Assembly: GCF_000178855.1 (NCBI RefSeq)
Contig: NZ_ADVG01000004.1
Span: forward strand, 434,001 to 498,000
Source of the DNA: Ktedonobacter racemifer DSM 44963
GTDB lineage: Bacteria; Chloroflexota; Ktedonobacteria; Ktedonobacterales; Ktedonobacteraceae
DNA length: 64,000 nt
Direction of reading: 5' to 3'
Shown here: piece after piece, positions 33,627-42,271 of the stretch
How the letters are laid out: every line of letters starts with the position of its first letter
Position numbering within the stretch: the first letter of the stretch is position 1
Position numbers and translations under genes: made by a program
Notes under the pieces: model-generated
Databases searched by the model: none
Told to the model about the DNA's origin: nothing
Seen by the model: the letters and a program-made list of their open reading frames with translations, nothing else

Positions 33627-35422
33627 TAGGCAAGAGGGATCGCTCCCTCCTGCCCGCCTTCAGAACCGGACATGAGAGCTTTCCCCTCATCCGGCTCCTC
33701 AATGGGATGGCTCGTGTCATGAGTACCCCAGACATGCTTCTTTGTATGTCGTTGATCGTGGCAGTGCCGATGGAGAGCGAAAAGATTACTGAGTGCATCT
33801 GTACCCCCTTCACTGCGGGGAGTGATGTGATCGATCTCAATCAAATCGTTCTCGGTAAAGTGCAGTTCACACCAACGGCATTTCCCTTGTTGCTTGTGCA
33901 GCAAGGCCCCCAGTTTACTCCTGTTGAGCGGATGAGATTGTTGTAATCTCTTCGCCCAGTAGAGCAGGTTACCATCGAACGGGCTGGTCGTGCCTTTCAC
34001 CTTCACATGGCGTTGGATCGCCGTTGCTGCGTGATCGCTGAGATAGAGTCCATCAGGCGTTGCAAAGCGCCAGTGATCTTGTCCCATTGTTCGCCAGTAG
34101 CGCGTTCGTATCCAACTCGCAGACTTGCGTGTGTGTCGGCGTTTGGCCCAGCGAAGCAGAAGCGGAAACAGGTGGTAGTCGCAGTCATTGAGAGTTTTCT
34201 TGGCGGCGACGCTGCGGTAGTAGCGTGACCATCCACGGATCTTTGGGTTCAGTTGCCCAATGAGCGCGCCTTGAGAAAGCCCTGTGCCTGCGAGCACTAC
34301 CGCCCGCAGCCCTTCCCGATGCCGTTTGATAGCTTCTTTACTGGGGCGAATGAGTGTTTTGAAGCCAAGCCGTTTCCCGTGCAGAGTTCCTGAATGGTGT
34401 TTACCAACAGAGTACTGTCGGATCTCAAAACCTAAGAAGTCGAAGCCAGGGGCTTCTGCCCCAAGCGCTTCGAGCGTGTGAGCGATACGGGTTTTGCTCG
34501 GCTTCATTTCTAATCCCATGTCTTTCAGCCAGTCTTCTAGCCTGCTTTTGGCCTGTTCAATCCCCTCGCGAGTTCGATACAGCACCACCAGGTCATCTGC
34601 ATAGCGAACCAGCCTGGGCTTATCCTTGCCTTTGTACCCTTGTTGAACAGCTTGCACCATCCCATGCAGGGCGATATTGGCAAGTAAGGGACTCAGTGGA
34701 CCTCCTTGCGGAGTTCCGGCTGTCGTTGGCTCGAACACGTTGTCTTCCAGCACTCCTGCTCTGAGCCAGGCTTTGATGGCGCGCCTCATCGCGGGAAAGG
34801 TCTGGAGTTTGTGTAAGAGTGTTTCGTGATTGATCTGGTTGAAGCAATTCGCGATATCTGCATCAAGCACATATTTGGGCTGTTTGCAGATGTAAATGAA
34901 AATGGCTTGAATGGCATCCTGAGCTGAGCGACCAGGACGAAACCCGTAGCTGTCAGCCTCAAATCGTGCCTCCCATTCGGGCTCCAACGCCAATTTTGTC
35001 AGGCATTGATGAGCGCGATCCAGCATCGTCGGGATGCCTAATGGCCTTTTCTCTGCCTTTCCTGGCTTGGGTATCCAGACTCGTCTGGTTGGCTGTGGTT
35101 TGATCTGCTTGTGATGACGAAGGTATTTCACCAGCGCCAGGCGTTGGGCTGGTTTGACAGATTTGATTCCATCGACTCCAGCCGTCCGCTTGCCCTGGTT
35201 ATCCTGCGTCATCTTGCGTACTGCCAGCGTCCGGGCTGCTTTCGACTTCATGAGTAACCGTTGAAGGTTGTGAACTGCTTTGTCATTGCCACGAAGAGAG
35301 GCTTGATAGATCCGTTTTTGCAGTCGGTACACCGTTCGTTCTAGCTTACGCCAGGGCGTCTGTGTCCAGTCTTCGATTGGTTGGGGGACAACCATCGCTT
35401 CCGTTTCTTTCCTGTGACTCAT
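33626..35422 (-). CDS. ltrA: Group II intron reverse transcriptase/maturase with HNH domain
   Basis: 598 residues. Multifunctional intron protein that helps RNA splicing and retrohoming. RT blocks: KRPLGIPTMLDRAHQ, YGFRPGRSAQDAIQ, VLDADIANCFNQINHE, GTPQGGPLSPLLANIALHG, and the active-site YADD in RLVRYADDLVV. The maturase (X) domain is at about 390-470 (LIGQLNPKIRGWSRYYR). A C-terminal HNH endonuclease has CRWCELHF, IEIDHITPRSEGG and ALHRHCHDQRH. Start ATG 35422 follows GGAGG. The last codons run through domains V and VI and the stop TAG sits at the intron end. All parts look intact. Confidence 0.92.
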   Translation of the reverse strand: MSHRKETEAMVVPQPIEDWTQTPWRKLERTVYRLQKRIYQASLRGNDKAVHNLQRLLMKSKAARTLAVRKMTQDNQGKRTAGVDGIKSVKPAQRLALVKYLRHHKQIKPQPTRRVWIPKPGKAEKRPLGIPTMLDRAHQCLTKLALEPEWEARFEADSYGFRPGRSAQDAIQAIFIYICKQPKYVLDADIANCFNQINHETLLHKLQTFPAMRRAIKAWLRAGVLEDNVFEPTTAGTPQGGPLSPLLANIALHGMVQAVQQGYKGKDKPRLVRYADDLVVLYRTREGIEQAKSRLEDWLKDMGLEMKPSKTRIAHTLEALGAEAPGFDFLGFEIRQYSVGKHHSGTLHGKRLGFKTLIRPSKEAIKRHREGLRAVVLAGTGLSQGALIGQLNPKIRGWSRYYRSVAAKKTLNDCDYHLFPLLLRWAKRRHTRKSASWIRTRYWRTMGQDHWRFATPDGLYLSDHAATAIQRHVKVKGTTSPFDGNLLYWAKRLQQSHPLNRSKLGALLHKQQGKCRWCELHFTENDLIEIDHITPRSEGGTDALSNLFALHRHCHDQRHTKKHVWGTHDTSHPIEEPDEGKALMSGSEGGQEGAIPLA

Positions 35423-35986
35423 GGCTCTATCCTCCATCTCACCGTGCCGACGTCAGCGTATCCTCTGGCTTTCCCAGAGGCCTTTGCTTCTTCGGCAATC
35501 CTTCTCTCCGAGAACATGCGGTTGGTTGTCTGCTCGCTAGATCGACCACCAGCGAGAGTTCTCGCAGAGTTATTCCGTTCCGATCAAGTGTTTTGCGTTC
35601 CCGTAGGTTCGTCTCTATCCGCCGGGTCAAGGGGGTGAAGTCGAGAGCCGCATTGATGTTCTCGACCCCTATGTGACCGTGACCATTTTGGTCAGAGCCT
35701 CTTACCTCGCGTTGGCTCTTTCACTGTGACGACGGTTCATCGAGCGTTCGCTTGCGCTAACCGTAGGAACCTGTGTAGCGGAGACCACCTGGTCGAGGTC
35801 CAGGCTCTTCCGCATTTCTCCCTGCTTCACGGATTGATGACCAGTCGCTACCGTGAGGGAGCCGCGTTTCCTCTTTCACCCAGAGGATGGGGAATTGCGC
35901 CCCACATCACTCGATCAGTTGTCAAGGAGCTTTCTCCTTGCTCGCCATCCTTGAGCTTTCGCTCATTTCGGCGAAACGGATCGCAC
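33627..35986 (-). mobile_element. Group II intron inserted in the ISAs1 transposase gene
   Basis: On the minus strand the intron starts GTGCGATCC (5' consensus GUGYG) at 35986. It is followed by about 550 bases of structured non-coding sequence, the maturase ORF, and domain V at 33697-33661. The domain VI hairpin (GGCAGGAGGGA / TCCCTCTTGCC) ends at about 33629. Total about 2.36 kb. The exact 3' splice base is uncertain by a few positions: joining leaves NW then SSQNRLHH, matching GHW-xIENRLHY of the intact ISAs1 copy. Confidence 0.85.
33661..33697 (-). ncRNA. Group II intron domain V
   Basis: Minus strand GAGCCGGATGAGGGGAAAGC then TCTCATGTCCGGTTCTG: the two-part domain V hairpin with the AGC-type catalytic base and GAAA loop. 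It overlaps the end of the maturase coding region. Confidence 0.8.
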
Positions 35987-37002
35987 CAATTGCCCAGTGC
36001 TCTCGTTGCAAGCGCAGAAGGTCCGCGCGCAGTGGCGAGCGCTGGAGAAAGATTCGTCAAGCCATAGACGACCTCCTGATGACGCTTCCCCGATCGCTCA
36101 ATGGTGCGAGTCAGGCGAAAGACTTGAGCCACTCCTGGCCAGTTCGAAGAGAGAAAATCATTGAGTTCGGTTGTGGCAACCAGTTCCCGGCGCTCCAGGC
36201 GTCCATGCCCTTTGCCGAAGGTCTGAGCCGTCCGCCAATCCCAACAGTCTGTTGGCGGTTCGCTGAAAAACAGATGCAGATCGTCGCGCAACGTTGGCTG
36301 GTTGCCCTTGGCGATCAGCAGATAAAACCCTCCATAGGCATCGACCGTGGTGCAAAACGTTTTCTGGGTATGCAACGCATCCGCTGACAGAATGCGTCCT
36401 TTCACCCACAGCGGAGTCAGAAACTCCGAGACCATGCTCAACTCGTTTTGCTTCTCGCCCACAATTTGCTCTTTGAGCAACACTCCTGTTTGGGTCTCAT
36501 ACAATCCCACCTGATGCATCGGCTGTTGATCTGCAACGTGATGTCCGAGCGTACCTCGCAACGTCTTGCCGTCTCAAGCGAGATGGACATGGGTTTTTGC
36601 CTCTTCTTGCCCCAGCAGTCGGCTCGGTTCCTCTCCACACCGCTTGGTGGCCGCAACCCGTAGGATAAACTGGGCCAGCACTTGGTTCACCTGCTCGGCG
36701 TCCAGCGTGCGCAACACATTGCTGTAGGTTGAGGCACACGGAAAGCTGGGCCGTGGCCAGGCTATCACTTGCTTGAGCCACTGCGCACGCAAGCGGACCC
36801 ACTCGGCTATGGCCGCAGGCGTTGTCATTCCAACCAGTTTGCCCAGCGCGACCAGCGTCAAAATTTGGGCAACGCTGTAGCGCACTCCCCGTTTGTGCCG
36901 GCCATCAACCACTTGCTCAAAGGCTCGATACACTGACATCGCTTCGATTTCCTGTAACCATTCTTCGGCTTCCCTTGCTCCTTGGGGCATGTTATAGTTC
37001 AT
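35987..37002 (-). pseudogene. ISAs1 transposase A, 5' exon, with in-frame TGA
   Basis: N-terminal DUF4338/ISAs1-associated part (VYRAFEQVVDGRHKRGVRYS, AIAEWVRLRAQWLKQV, VLRTLDAEQVNQVLAQF), then VHLA-stop-DGKTLRG. The TGA at 36574-36576 replaces a hydrophobic codon just before the catalytic Asp (DGKTLRG). The frame then stays open through LSADALHTQKTF and KGNQPTL to ALATRALGNW at the intron junction. One nonsense codon is the only defect in this exon. Confidence 0.8.
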
Positions 37003-37323
37003 CCAACGGCCTTCCTTGCTTGTTGAGATCTTTGCTTTTCTCAGTGTAGCAAGGGAGTTCTTTTTTGCCTTCTCTCTGGGACTTTTACATCGCCCTGCTT
37101 ACACTCCAGGGCTTTCTAATTCTCCCTAACGGTTACCTTGGCCCACAGGCGCGAAAGCTCACCTGAGAAGAGAGCGTTCTCAGAGAACTGGAAAGCCCTG
37201 GGAGCGGCCTTGATACCGCGTGAGAAGCGTGCTAAACTCGCACAGCCATTGAGGCAAAACATCCTTAAATCGGCTCGGAATTTCACTGGCGCTGACATCC
37301 TCGACAGGCTTGAGCCATACTGG

Positions 37324-37493
37324 GTTTCAACCCACCCCGCTGCAACCTGTTGTGCCACATTATCTTCCCGCCAATAACGTTGTTTCAACCCACAGCGGTC
37401 CGTCAGGGCGGCTGCAACGCAGCCACGCCTTGGTCATACCACCCATTCTCAGGCGGGTTTCAACCCTCAGCGACCCTGGCGGGTCGCTGCAAC
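37324..37493 (-). CRISPR. Three-repeat CRISPR-like array without cas genes
   Basis: Repeats at 37324-37346 (shortened to 23 bases), 37382-37418 and 37457-37493 (37 bases each); spacers of 35 and 38 bases. On the minus strand a repeat begins GTTGCAGCGACCC and ends GGGTTGAAAC, the GTTGCA...TTGAAAC layout of many type I and III repeats. The repeat centre forms an 8-bp stem in unit 3 (AGCGACCC/GGGTCGCT). Unit 2 differs at nine positions (28 of 37 identical) yet one change pair keeps the stem. No cas gene was seen in the window and no leader was defined. Probably a relic; a non-CRISPR hairpin repeat is the alternative. Confidence 0.55.
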
Positions 37494-38024
37494 CGTCGCT
37501 TCGTGAGTCAGCTACATTGGCCCGCTCTTGCTTCCTGCTGCGCGAACCTCTTGTGAGCATACCTCCTTTTTCCTGAAAAGACAATAAATACCTGCAGGAG
37601 CAACAACAGCAGCAGGCAGCAATCAAGCACGCCCTTCAGCCACGCAAGCCATCGGCCCTCTTCAGGATCAGGACATCTGGTCTCCCATGCTCTATAGCCC
37701 ACAGGACCCCGTCCAGGCTTCCATGACCCTGCACGTGAACCAGCAAACCTCTACCGCCGTGAGCAGCTACTATGCCGCCGGCCAACCCACCTCCGTCAAT
37801 GGACAAAGCCATTAAACATGGCTTCCAGTCGCGAAAACAAGCAAACGCGCGAAGAGTCGACCATGTGGCTCTTCGCGCATCTCCTGGACAAGAGGACCAG
37901 TACACCGATCTTCTCCCTCCCTGGCTGCAGCACACTCCTCCCACACGAACACCGCCGCGAAGCCGATGGCACAGTGGAGGAAGCCCCTACCCCAAGACAC
38001 GGCTGTTGCACGCTCAGCAAGAAG
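37494..38024. other. Region without a convincing gene
   Basis: A plus-strand frame at about 37590-37815 ends WSPMLYSPQDPVQASMTLHV ... GQPTSVNGQSH, Gln/Ser-rich, but has no start codon with an RBS; it may be the tail of a lost gene. The rest is non-coding and overlaps the 3' side of the universal stress protein gene. Confidence 0.4.
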
Positions 38025-38870
38025 CTATTTCTTCACTGGAACCACCAGAACAGGGACGCCTATCTGGTGGATAAACTTCATGACCAACTCTTCAAGCTTT
38101 TCTCTCTGCGCCACCATAAGCAACACATCGCGCTGCTGCCTACTCAACTGCCGAATCAATTCAGATGGATCGCCGGTTGGCGCCTGTATCTGCACGGTCA
38201 GCCCAGCCTCGCGGAGTTGTTGGGCCTCGTGTTCGATGGATGTCTGCCCTTCTTCCAAGTGACTCCGCTCAGAGGATGCTGGTTCTACCTGGACAAGCGT
38301 GATGGTCGTACTGGATGCGCGAATGAGCGGTTGGGCGAACTCCAGGACAAGTCCACTGCGTGTCAAGCCGTCGAAAGGGATAATGATGTTGTGGTAAGCT
38401 GGAATAACGCCCGAGAGCGCATTTTCATTCGAGGTTGGATGCATCAGGACCACGGGTTTTGGCATCTCGTGGATCACCTGCGTTGCGACGCTGCCCAGAA
38501 GCCAGCGTTGCACTCGTTCGCGTCCATGACTTGCCATGGCAATCAGCAGCACATTCGGCTGGTGGGAAGCGTAGGAAACAATGTTTGTTGCCGGGTCACC
38601 ATCCAGCATCACCACTTGCGCCTCAACGCCGTGTTCCCGGATATATCCAGCAATGTTGTTCAGGTAAGTGCGTGTCGATGCCTGCTCTTCGTCATACCAG
38701 TTCTCGGGAGGTACGATCTCTGCAATACCGGTGCTGAAATTTCTTGGAAGCGTGACGGTTCGCAGAAGCGTGATGCCGCTGTGGGTCGCGTCAGCCAGGG
38801 CCAGCGCATGGGGGAGAATAGCTTCACTTAATTGAGAGCCATTCAGTGTGACAAGAATCTGCTGTTGCAT
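38025..38870 (-). CDS. Universal stress protein, two UspA domains
   Basis: 281 residues. Domain 1 (about 1-145) begins QQILVTLNGSQLSEAILPHA and has the ATP-site pattern MASHGRERVQRWLLGSVATQ followed by KPVVLM. Domain 2 (about 155-281) begins HNIIIPFDGLTRSGLVLEFA and ends GVPVLVVPVKK but lacks the second G-x9-G-S/T loop (REKLEELVMKFIHQIG), so only one nucleotide site is likely. Cytosolic stress factor. Start ATG 38870 follows AAAGGAGAAAG. Located just after tetR on the same strand. Confidence 0.88.
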   Translation of the reverse strand: MQQQILVTLNGSQLSEAILPHALALADATHSGITLLRTVTLPRNFSTGIAEIVPPENWYDEEQASTRTYLNNIAGYIREHGVEAQVVMLDGDPATNIVSYASHQPNVLLIAMASHGRERVQRWLLGSVATQVIHEMPKPVVLMHPTSNENALSGVIPAYHNIIIPFDGLTRSGLVLEFAQPLIRASSTTITLVQVEPASSERSHLEEGQTSIEHEAQQLREAGLTVQIQAPTGDPSELIRQLSRQQRDVLLMVAQREKLEELVMKFIHQIGVPVLVVPVKK

Positions 38871-38942
38871 CTTCTTTCTCCTTTGTTGGAGCGTCGTGCA
38901 CTCCTTGCTTGACAAATGCTTCACATGACGAATCTGTGTTCA

Positions 38943-39524
38943 TCAGGTCCGCAGCAATGGATGAATGGCCGCTTCTAGCTTGTGATCCCACTCCTCGTCA
39001 GTCATCGTAAGCCAGCCGCGATACTGCCAGAAGAGTGTCACTAACAGGAGTCCTAGCAGGCTCATAGCGGTTGTTTCACGATCTACTTCGGGACGCAACA
39101 TTGATGCGGCCTGGGCCAGCGCTTGCTCAATTAAGTGATGAGCCGCGTGCGGATGGAAGGCCAGTTCATCCTGTAATTCTGGAAAATGCCAGTACTCGCT
39201 CATCCCCGCGAGCAACAACTGAGGATGCTCTCGCAAACAGTCGCGCAAAAACTTCAGACATTCAACCATTCCCGCCGCCGCTTGCGCCGGACTGGATGCG
39301 TCGATAGAGAGCGGATAGGCAACAATACGGCTGCCTGGTGCGAAATGATGGTAGGCTTCACGTATCAGGGTCGTTTTATCTTTGAAGTAGCGGAAGATTG
39401 TCACCTCGTTGACGCCTGCCTCTTTCGCGAGTGCGCGAGTGGTCGTGCCCTCGATACCACGCTCAGCGGCGAGTTTTAAAAATGCGGTGAGAATGCGTTC
39501 GGCAGTATCAGAAGGTGCTACCAT
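38943..39524 (-). CDS. TetR/AcrR-family regulator
   Basis: 193 residues. N-terminal helix-turn-helix: RILTAFLKLAAERGIEGTTT, ALAKEAGVNEVTIFRYFKDK. C-terminal ligand/dimer domain has AAGMVECLKFLRDCLREHPQ and MSLLGLLLVTLFWQYRGW. Start MVAPSDTAERIL (39524) follows GAGGAAGC. Two palindromic sites flank its promoter, so it very likely represses itself. The downstream stress protein is 72 bases away on the same strand and may be cotranscribed. Confidence 0.9.
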   Translation of the reverse strand: MVAPSDTAERILTAFLKLAAERGIEGTTTRALAKEAGVNEVTIFRYFKDKTTLIREAYHHFAPGSRIVAYPLSIDASSPAQAAAGMVECLKFLRDCLREHPQLLLAGMSEYWHFPELQDELAFHPHAAHHLIEQALAQAASMLRPEVDRETTAMSLLGLLLVTLFWQYRGWLTMTDEEWDHKLEAAIHPLLRT

Positions 39525-39565
39525 GCTTCCTCGTTTCCTCCTCAAGAAGAACCAACACTCCTCAT

Positions 39566-39633
39566 GCAAGTAAGTACTTGCTACATTCAAAGTATAGCAT
39601 CGGTTACGCGGAAATGCAAGCAACCGCTTGCAT
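39566..39633 (-). promoter_or_regulatory. tetR promoter with two operator palindromes
   Basis: Minus-strand -35 TTGCAT (39614-39619) and -10 TATACT (39591-39596) with exactly 17 bases between. The palindromes GCAAGTAAGTACTTGC (39566-39581) and GCAAGCAACCGCTTGC (39616-39631) share GCAAG(T/C)AA..(A/G)CTTGC and are 50 bases apart, about five helical turns. One covers the -35, the other lies just downstream of the start point, the classic autorepression layout. Confidence 0.75.
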
Positions 39634-39884
39634 GCGCGATTACAGGGCTTTTCAGTTTTCCGATCCAGAGAGCAAGAGCCGAAGAGCCCGCTCAGGAAAA
39701 GCAGGGAACACGTAGAGTAACGTCACACTGCCATACATCAGGAGCGCGCGTGAGCATAGCTTGTTCTCTTCCAACCAGAACACAAGCTCTGAAACAGAGT
39801 TGAACACCCTGCCTCGTGAACACAGGGAGTTTCTTGCTGCCCCGCTAGACGAGACAACCCGAGCGTCAACGCTGCCTTCCTCAC

Positions 39885-40640
39885 TTACTTTTGCACTCTG
39901 GAGCTGCTCAGCCACTCCTCGAAACGCGTCGGGGCGATCCGAGCGTTCTCGCCCGGGGTGAGGGAGGAATCCTCCAACTCTGTGCCGAAGTAGCGTGCGT
40001 GGACGTCTGTGATGACTTGACGTGTGTCGTTGTTCGCGCTCAAGAAGCGGCGAATGAGTTCGTCGAGACGTATCCGTTCTGGACCAGCCACCTCAAGCGT
40101 GCCGTTCACAGGCGCCCCGAGTGTGACGTCGGCCAGTGCAGCCACAACATCATCCGACAAGATCGGCTGGAGAAAGGCCGGCGACAAGCGAATCGTTTGT
40201 CCATCGCTGGCCTGCTGGGCGATGCCGCCAACGAACTCGAAGAACTGTGTTGCACGAAGGATCGTATAGGGAACCTGCGCAGCCTTGATCAGGTGTTCTT
40301 GGGCCACCTTCGCACGTAAGTACCCACTCTCGGGAAGACGGTCGGCACCGACGACCGAGAGGGCAACGTGATGTCCCACACCAGCAATCGCTTCTGCCGC
40401 CAGGAGATGGCGACCTGATGTCTCGAAGAATTCCCAAACGACCTTGTCCTCCCACACAGGCGCGTTCGCCACATCGACGACCACCTGAGCGCCGACAAGC
40501 GCTTGCGCTAGCCCCTCACCCGTAATGGTGTTGACGCCTGTGCTCGGTGACGCCGCCATGACCTGATGGCCACGCTCACGAAGCTGCTTCACAAGCTTTT
40601 TTCCAATAAGCCCGCTCCCGCCAATAACCACAATCTTCAT
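39885..40640 (-). CDS. NmrA-like/atypical SDR NAD(P)-binding protein
   Basis: 251 residues. Glycine-rich Rossmann start MKIVVIGGSGLIGKKLVKQL, followed by ALVGAQVVVDVANAPVWED, HHVALSVVGADRL, YLRAKVAQEHLI and PYTILRATQFFEF. It lacks the YxxxK tetrad of classical SDRs, as NmrA-like members do (redox sensing or sugar/isoflavone-type reductase-like). Start ATG 40640 follows TAGGAGGTT. A stand-alone gene; the region 39634-39884 after it holds nothing recognisable. Confidence 0.88.
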   Translation of the reverse strand: MKIVVIGGSGLIGKKLVKQLRERGHQVMAASPSTGVNTITGEGLAQALVGAQVVVDVANAPVWEDKVVWEFFETSGRHLLAAEAIAGVGHHVALSVVGADRLPESGYLRAKVAQEHLIKAAQVPYTILRATQFFEFVGGIAQQASDGQTIRLSPAFLQPILSDDVVAALADVTLGAPVNGTLEVAGPERIRLDELIRRFLSANNDTRQVITDVHARYFGTELEDSSLTPGENARIAPTRFEEWLSSSRVQK

Positions 40641-40932
40641 ATGAACCTCCTACTCATAAGCCCACAATGGGGGCTTTCTTCTGTACAAACATACAGACAT
40701 GCTCATGGTTGGAGAGGCTGAGGTACGTGGTCTCTTCCATCGCACGTTCCTTTCCCGTACCACTCACTGCATGAGCTCTTCAAACAGCTCGCCAAGACCT
40801 CTTCCTCATTTCAGGATGGACGAAAGGGGTTGCAACCGATCCGTCCAGGACGCACTCACACCAGCATTTCCCTGTGACGTCGTCGCTCAACGAGCACCCA
40901 GAAGACCACAACGCTGCTCTGTCCAACGAGGT
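40641..40932. other. Intergenic region
   Basis: About 290 bases, no gene supported. Confidence 0.5.
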
Positions 40933-41754
40933 CTAGGACCTGAGAAAAGACAGCAGGTCTTCGTTGAGTTGGTCTGCGTGCGTCGTGGCAAGGCCATGAG
41001 GTGCTCCCGGATAGATTTTCAGGATCGCGCCCTTGACAATCTTCGAGGAGAGCAGAGCCGAGTCGACAATTGGCACGATCTGATCGTCGTCCCCATGGAT
41101 AATCAGGGTGGGAATGTCGAACCGCTTGAGGTCTTCGGTGAGATCCGTCTCAGAGAAGGCCTTGATGCAGTCGTGGGCCCCCTTGATCCCGACCTGCATC
41201 GACCACAACCAAAGCATGTCCAGAACGCCTTGTGACACCTTGGAGCCTGGTCGATTGGCACTGTAGAAGAGGGCACTGAAATCCTTATAGAACTGCGAAG
41301 GGTCCGTCCTGATGCTGGCGCGGAGCTGGTCGAATACTTCGATGGGGAGACCACCAGGATTCGCTTCCGTCTTGAGCATCAGCCGAGGGATCGCACCGAT
41401 GAGCACGGCTTTCGCCAGACGCGAGGTCCCGTAGCGACCAATGTAGCGGGTCACTTCGCCGCCACCTGTGGAATGACCGATCAACACAGCATTCTGCAGA
41501 TCCAGCTGCTCAAGGGATTCTGCCAGGTCATCAGCGTACGTGTCCATGTCATTGCCGTCCCATGTTCGGTCAGAGCGGCCATGGCCGCGCCGATCGTGAG
41601 CAATGGTTCGATAGCCATGAGAGGCAAGAGAGAACATCTGCTCGCCCCAGGAGTCAGCGTTGAGCGGCCAACCGTGACTGAAGACGACGGGCTGGCCGCT
41701 CCCCCAGTCCTCGTAATAGTGATTGGAGCCATCTTTTGTGGTGAATGTACTCAT
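40933..41754 (-). CDS. Alpha/beta hydrolase, non-haem chloroperoxidase type
   Basis: 273 residues, the family length. MSTFTTKDGSNHYYEDWGSG, oxyanion region FSHGWPLNADSW, nucleophile elbow GHSTGGGEVTRYIGRYG (S95), acid in DDDQIVPI, His in PGAPHGLATTHADQLN. Members are esterases or cofactor-free perhydrolases. Cytosolic. Start ATG 41754 follows AAAGGAGATACC. Confidence 0.9.
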   Translation of the reverse strand: MSTFTTKDGSNHYYEDWGSGQPVVFSHGWPLNADSWGEQMFSLASHGYRTIAHDRRGHGRSDRTWDGNDMDTYADDLAESLEQLDLQNAVLIGHSTGGGEVTRYIGRYGTSRLAKAVLIGAIPRLMLKTEANPGGLPIEVFDQLRASIRTDPSQFYKDFSALFYSANRPGSKVSQGVLDMLWLWSMQVGIKGAHDCIKAFSETDLTEDLKRFDIPTLIIHGDDDQIVPIVDSALLSSKIVKGAILKIYPGAPHGLATTHADQLNEDLLSFLRS

Positions 41755-42271
41755 GCTCTGGTATCTCCTTTCAAGAGCAACAGCGACAACTGCTCAGGAA
41801 TGCTGATTCCCTATTTCTCAGAACCTCTATGACCAGCACGCTCTGAAGCATTTCGTCTTTCCTGCTGCAAGTATAAAAGCGTGCGCAGAAGAAAGCACTG
41901 CTCATCACCGACCATCTCACTTGCCATCTCACCTTGCTTTGTTGTAAAGACAAATAGTATTCGAGTGAAGTGAAAGACTCGTCGTTGAGAGGCACATCTG
42001 TTATTCCATTGGCGTTGAGACGAAATTCTTGTGAAGCCAGGCGGGAAGCGGTTTCATACGATTCATAGTACAATAGCTTCGGGGGAATACAAGGATTTCT
42101 GCAAAAATGGGCCATTTCGACAAGAGCCGTTTTTCCTTGGATGCTATCGCAGCTCATTGCGCATGAGGTGCGATAAATGGCCAATGGAGAACAAAAACAC
42201 TTCTCTGAGATCCTGCCAAAATCAGCTTTTTTTACACGTTAGGTGCGATACACAATGCGAGGAGGTGGATT
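41755..42271. other. Intergenic region left of the IS6 element
   Basis: No convincing gene. AGGTGCGATA occurs twice (about 42168 and 42240), possibly an old IS end or regulator site. Confidence 0.5.

Larger units (their letters stand above)
33395..37097 (-). mobile_element. ISAs1-family element A, interrupted by a group II intron
   Basis: Terminal repeats CAGGGCTATGTAAAAGT (33395-33411) and ACTTTTACATCGCCCTG (37081-37097) match at 16 of 17. A 9-bp target duplication CTTACACTC lies at 33386-33394 and 37098-37106, within the 8-10 bp known for the family. Without the intron the element would be about 1.34 kb, a normal ISAs1 size. Confidence 0.85.

Noticed and set aside
37818..38831. 337-codon plus-strand frame
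   Set aside because: Runs antisense to the universal stress protein gene, whose motifs and RBS are clear.
41771..42184. 137-codon minus-strand frame left of IS6
   Set aside because: No RBS, Cys/Ser-rich and no motif; judged non-coding.
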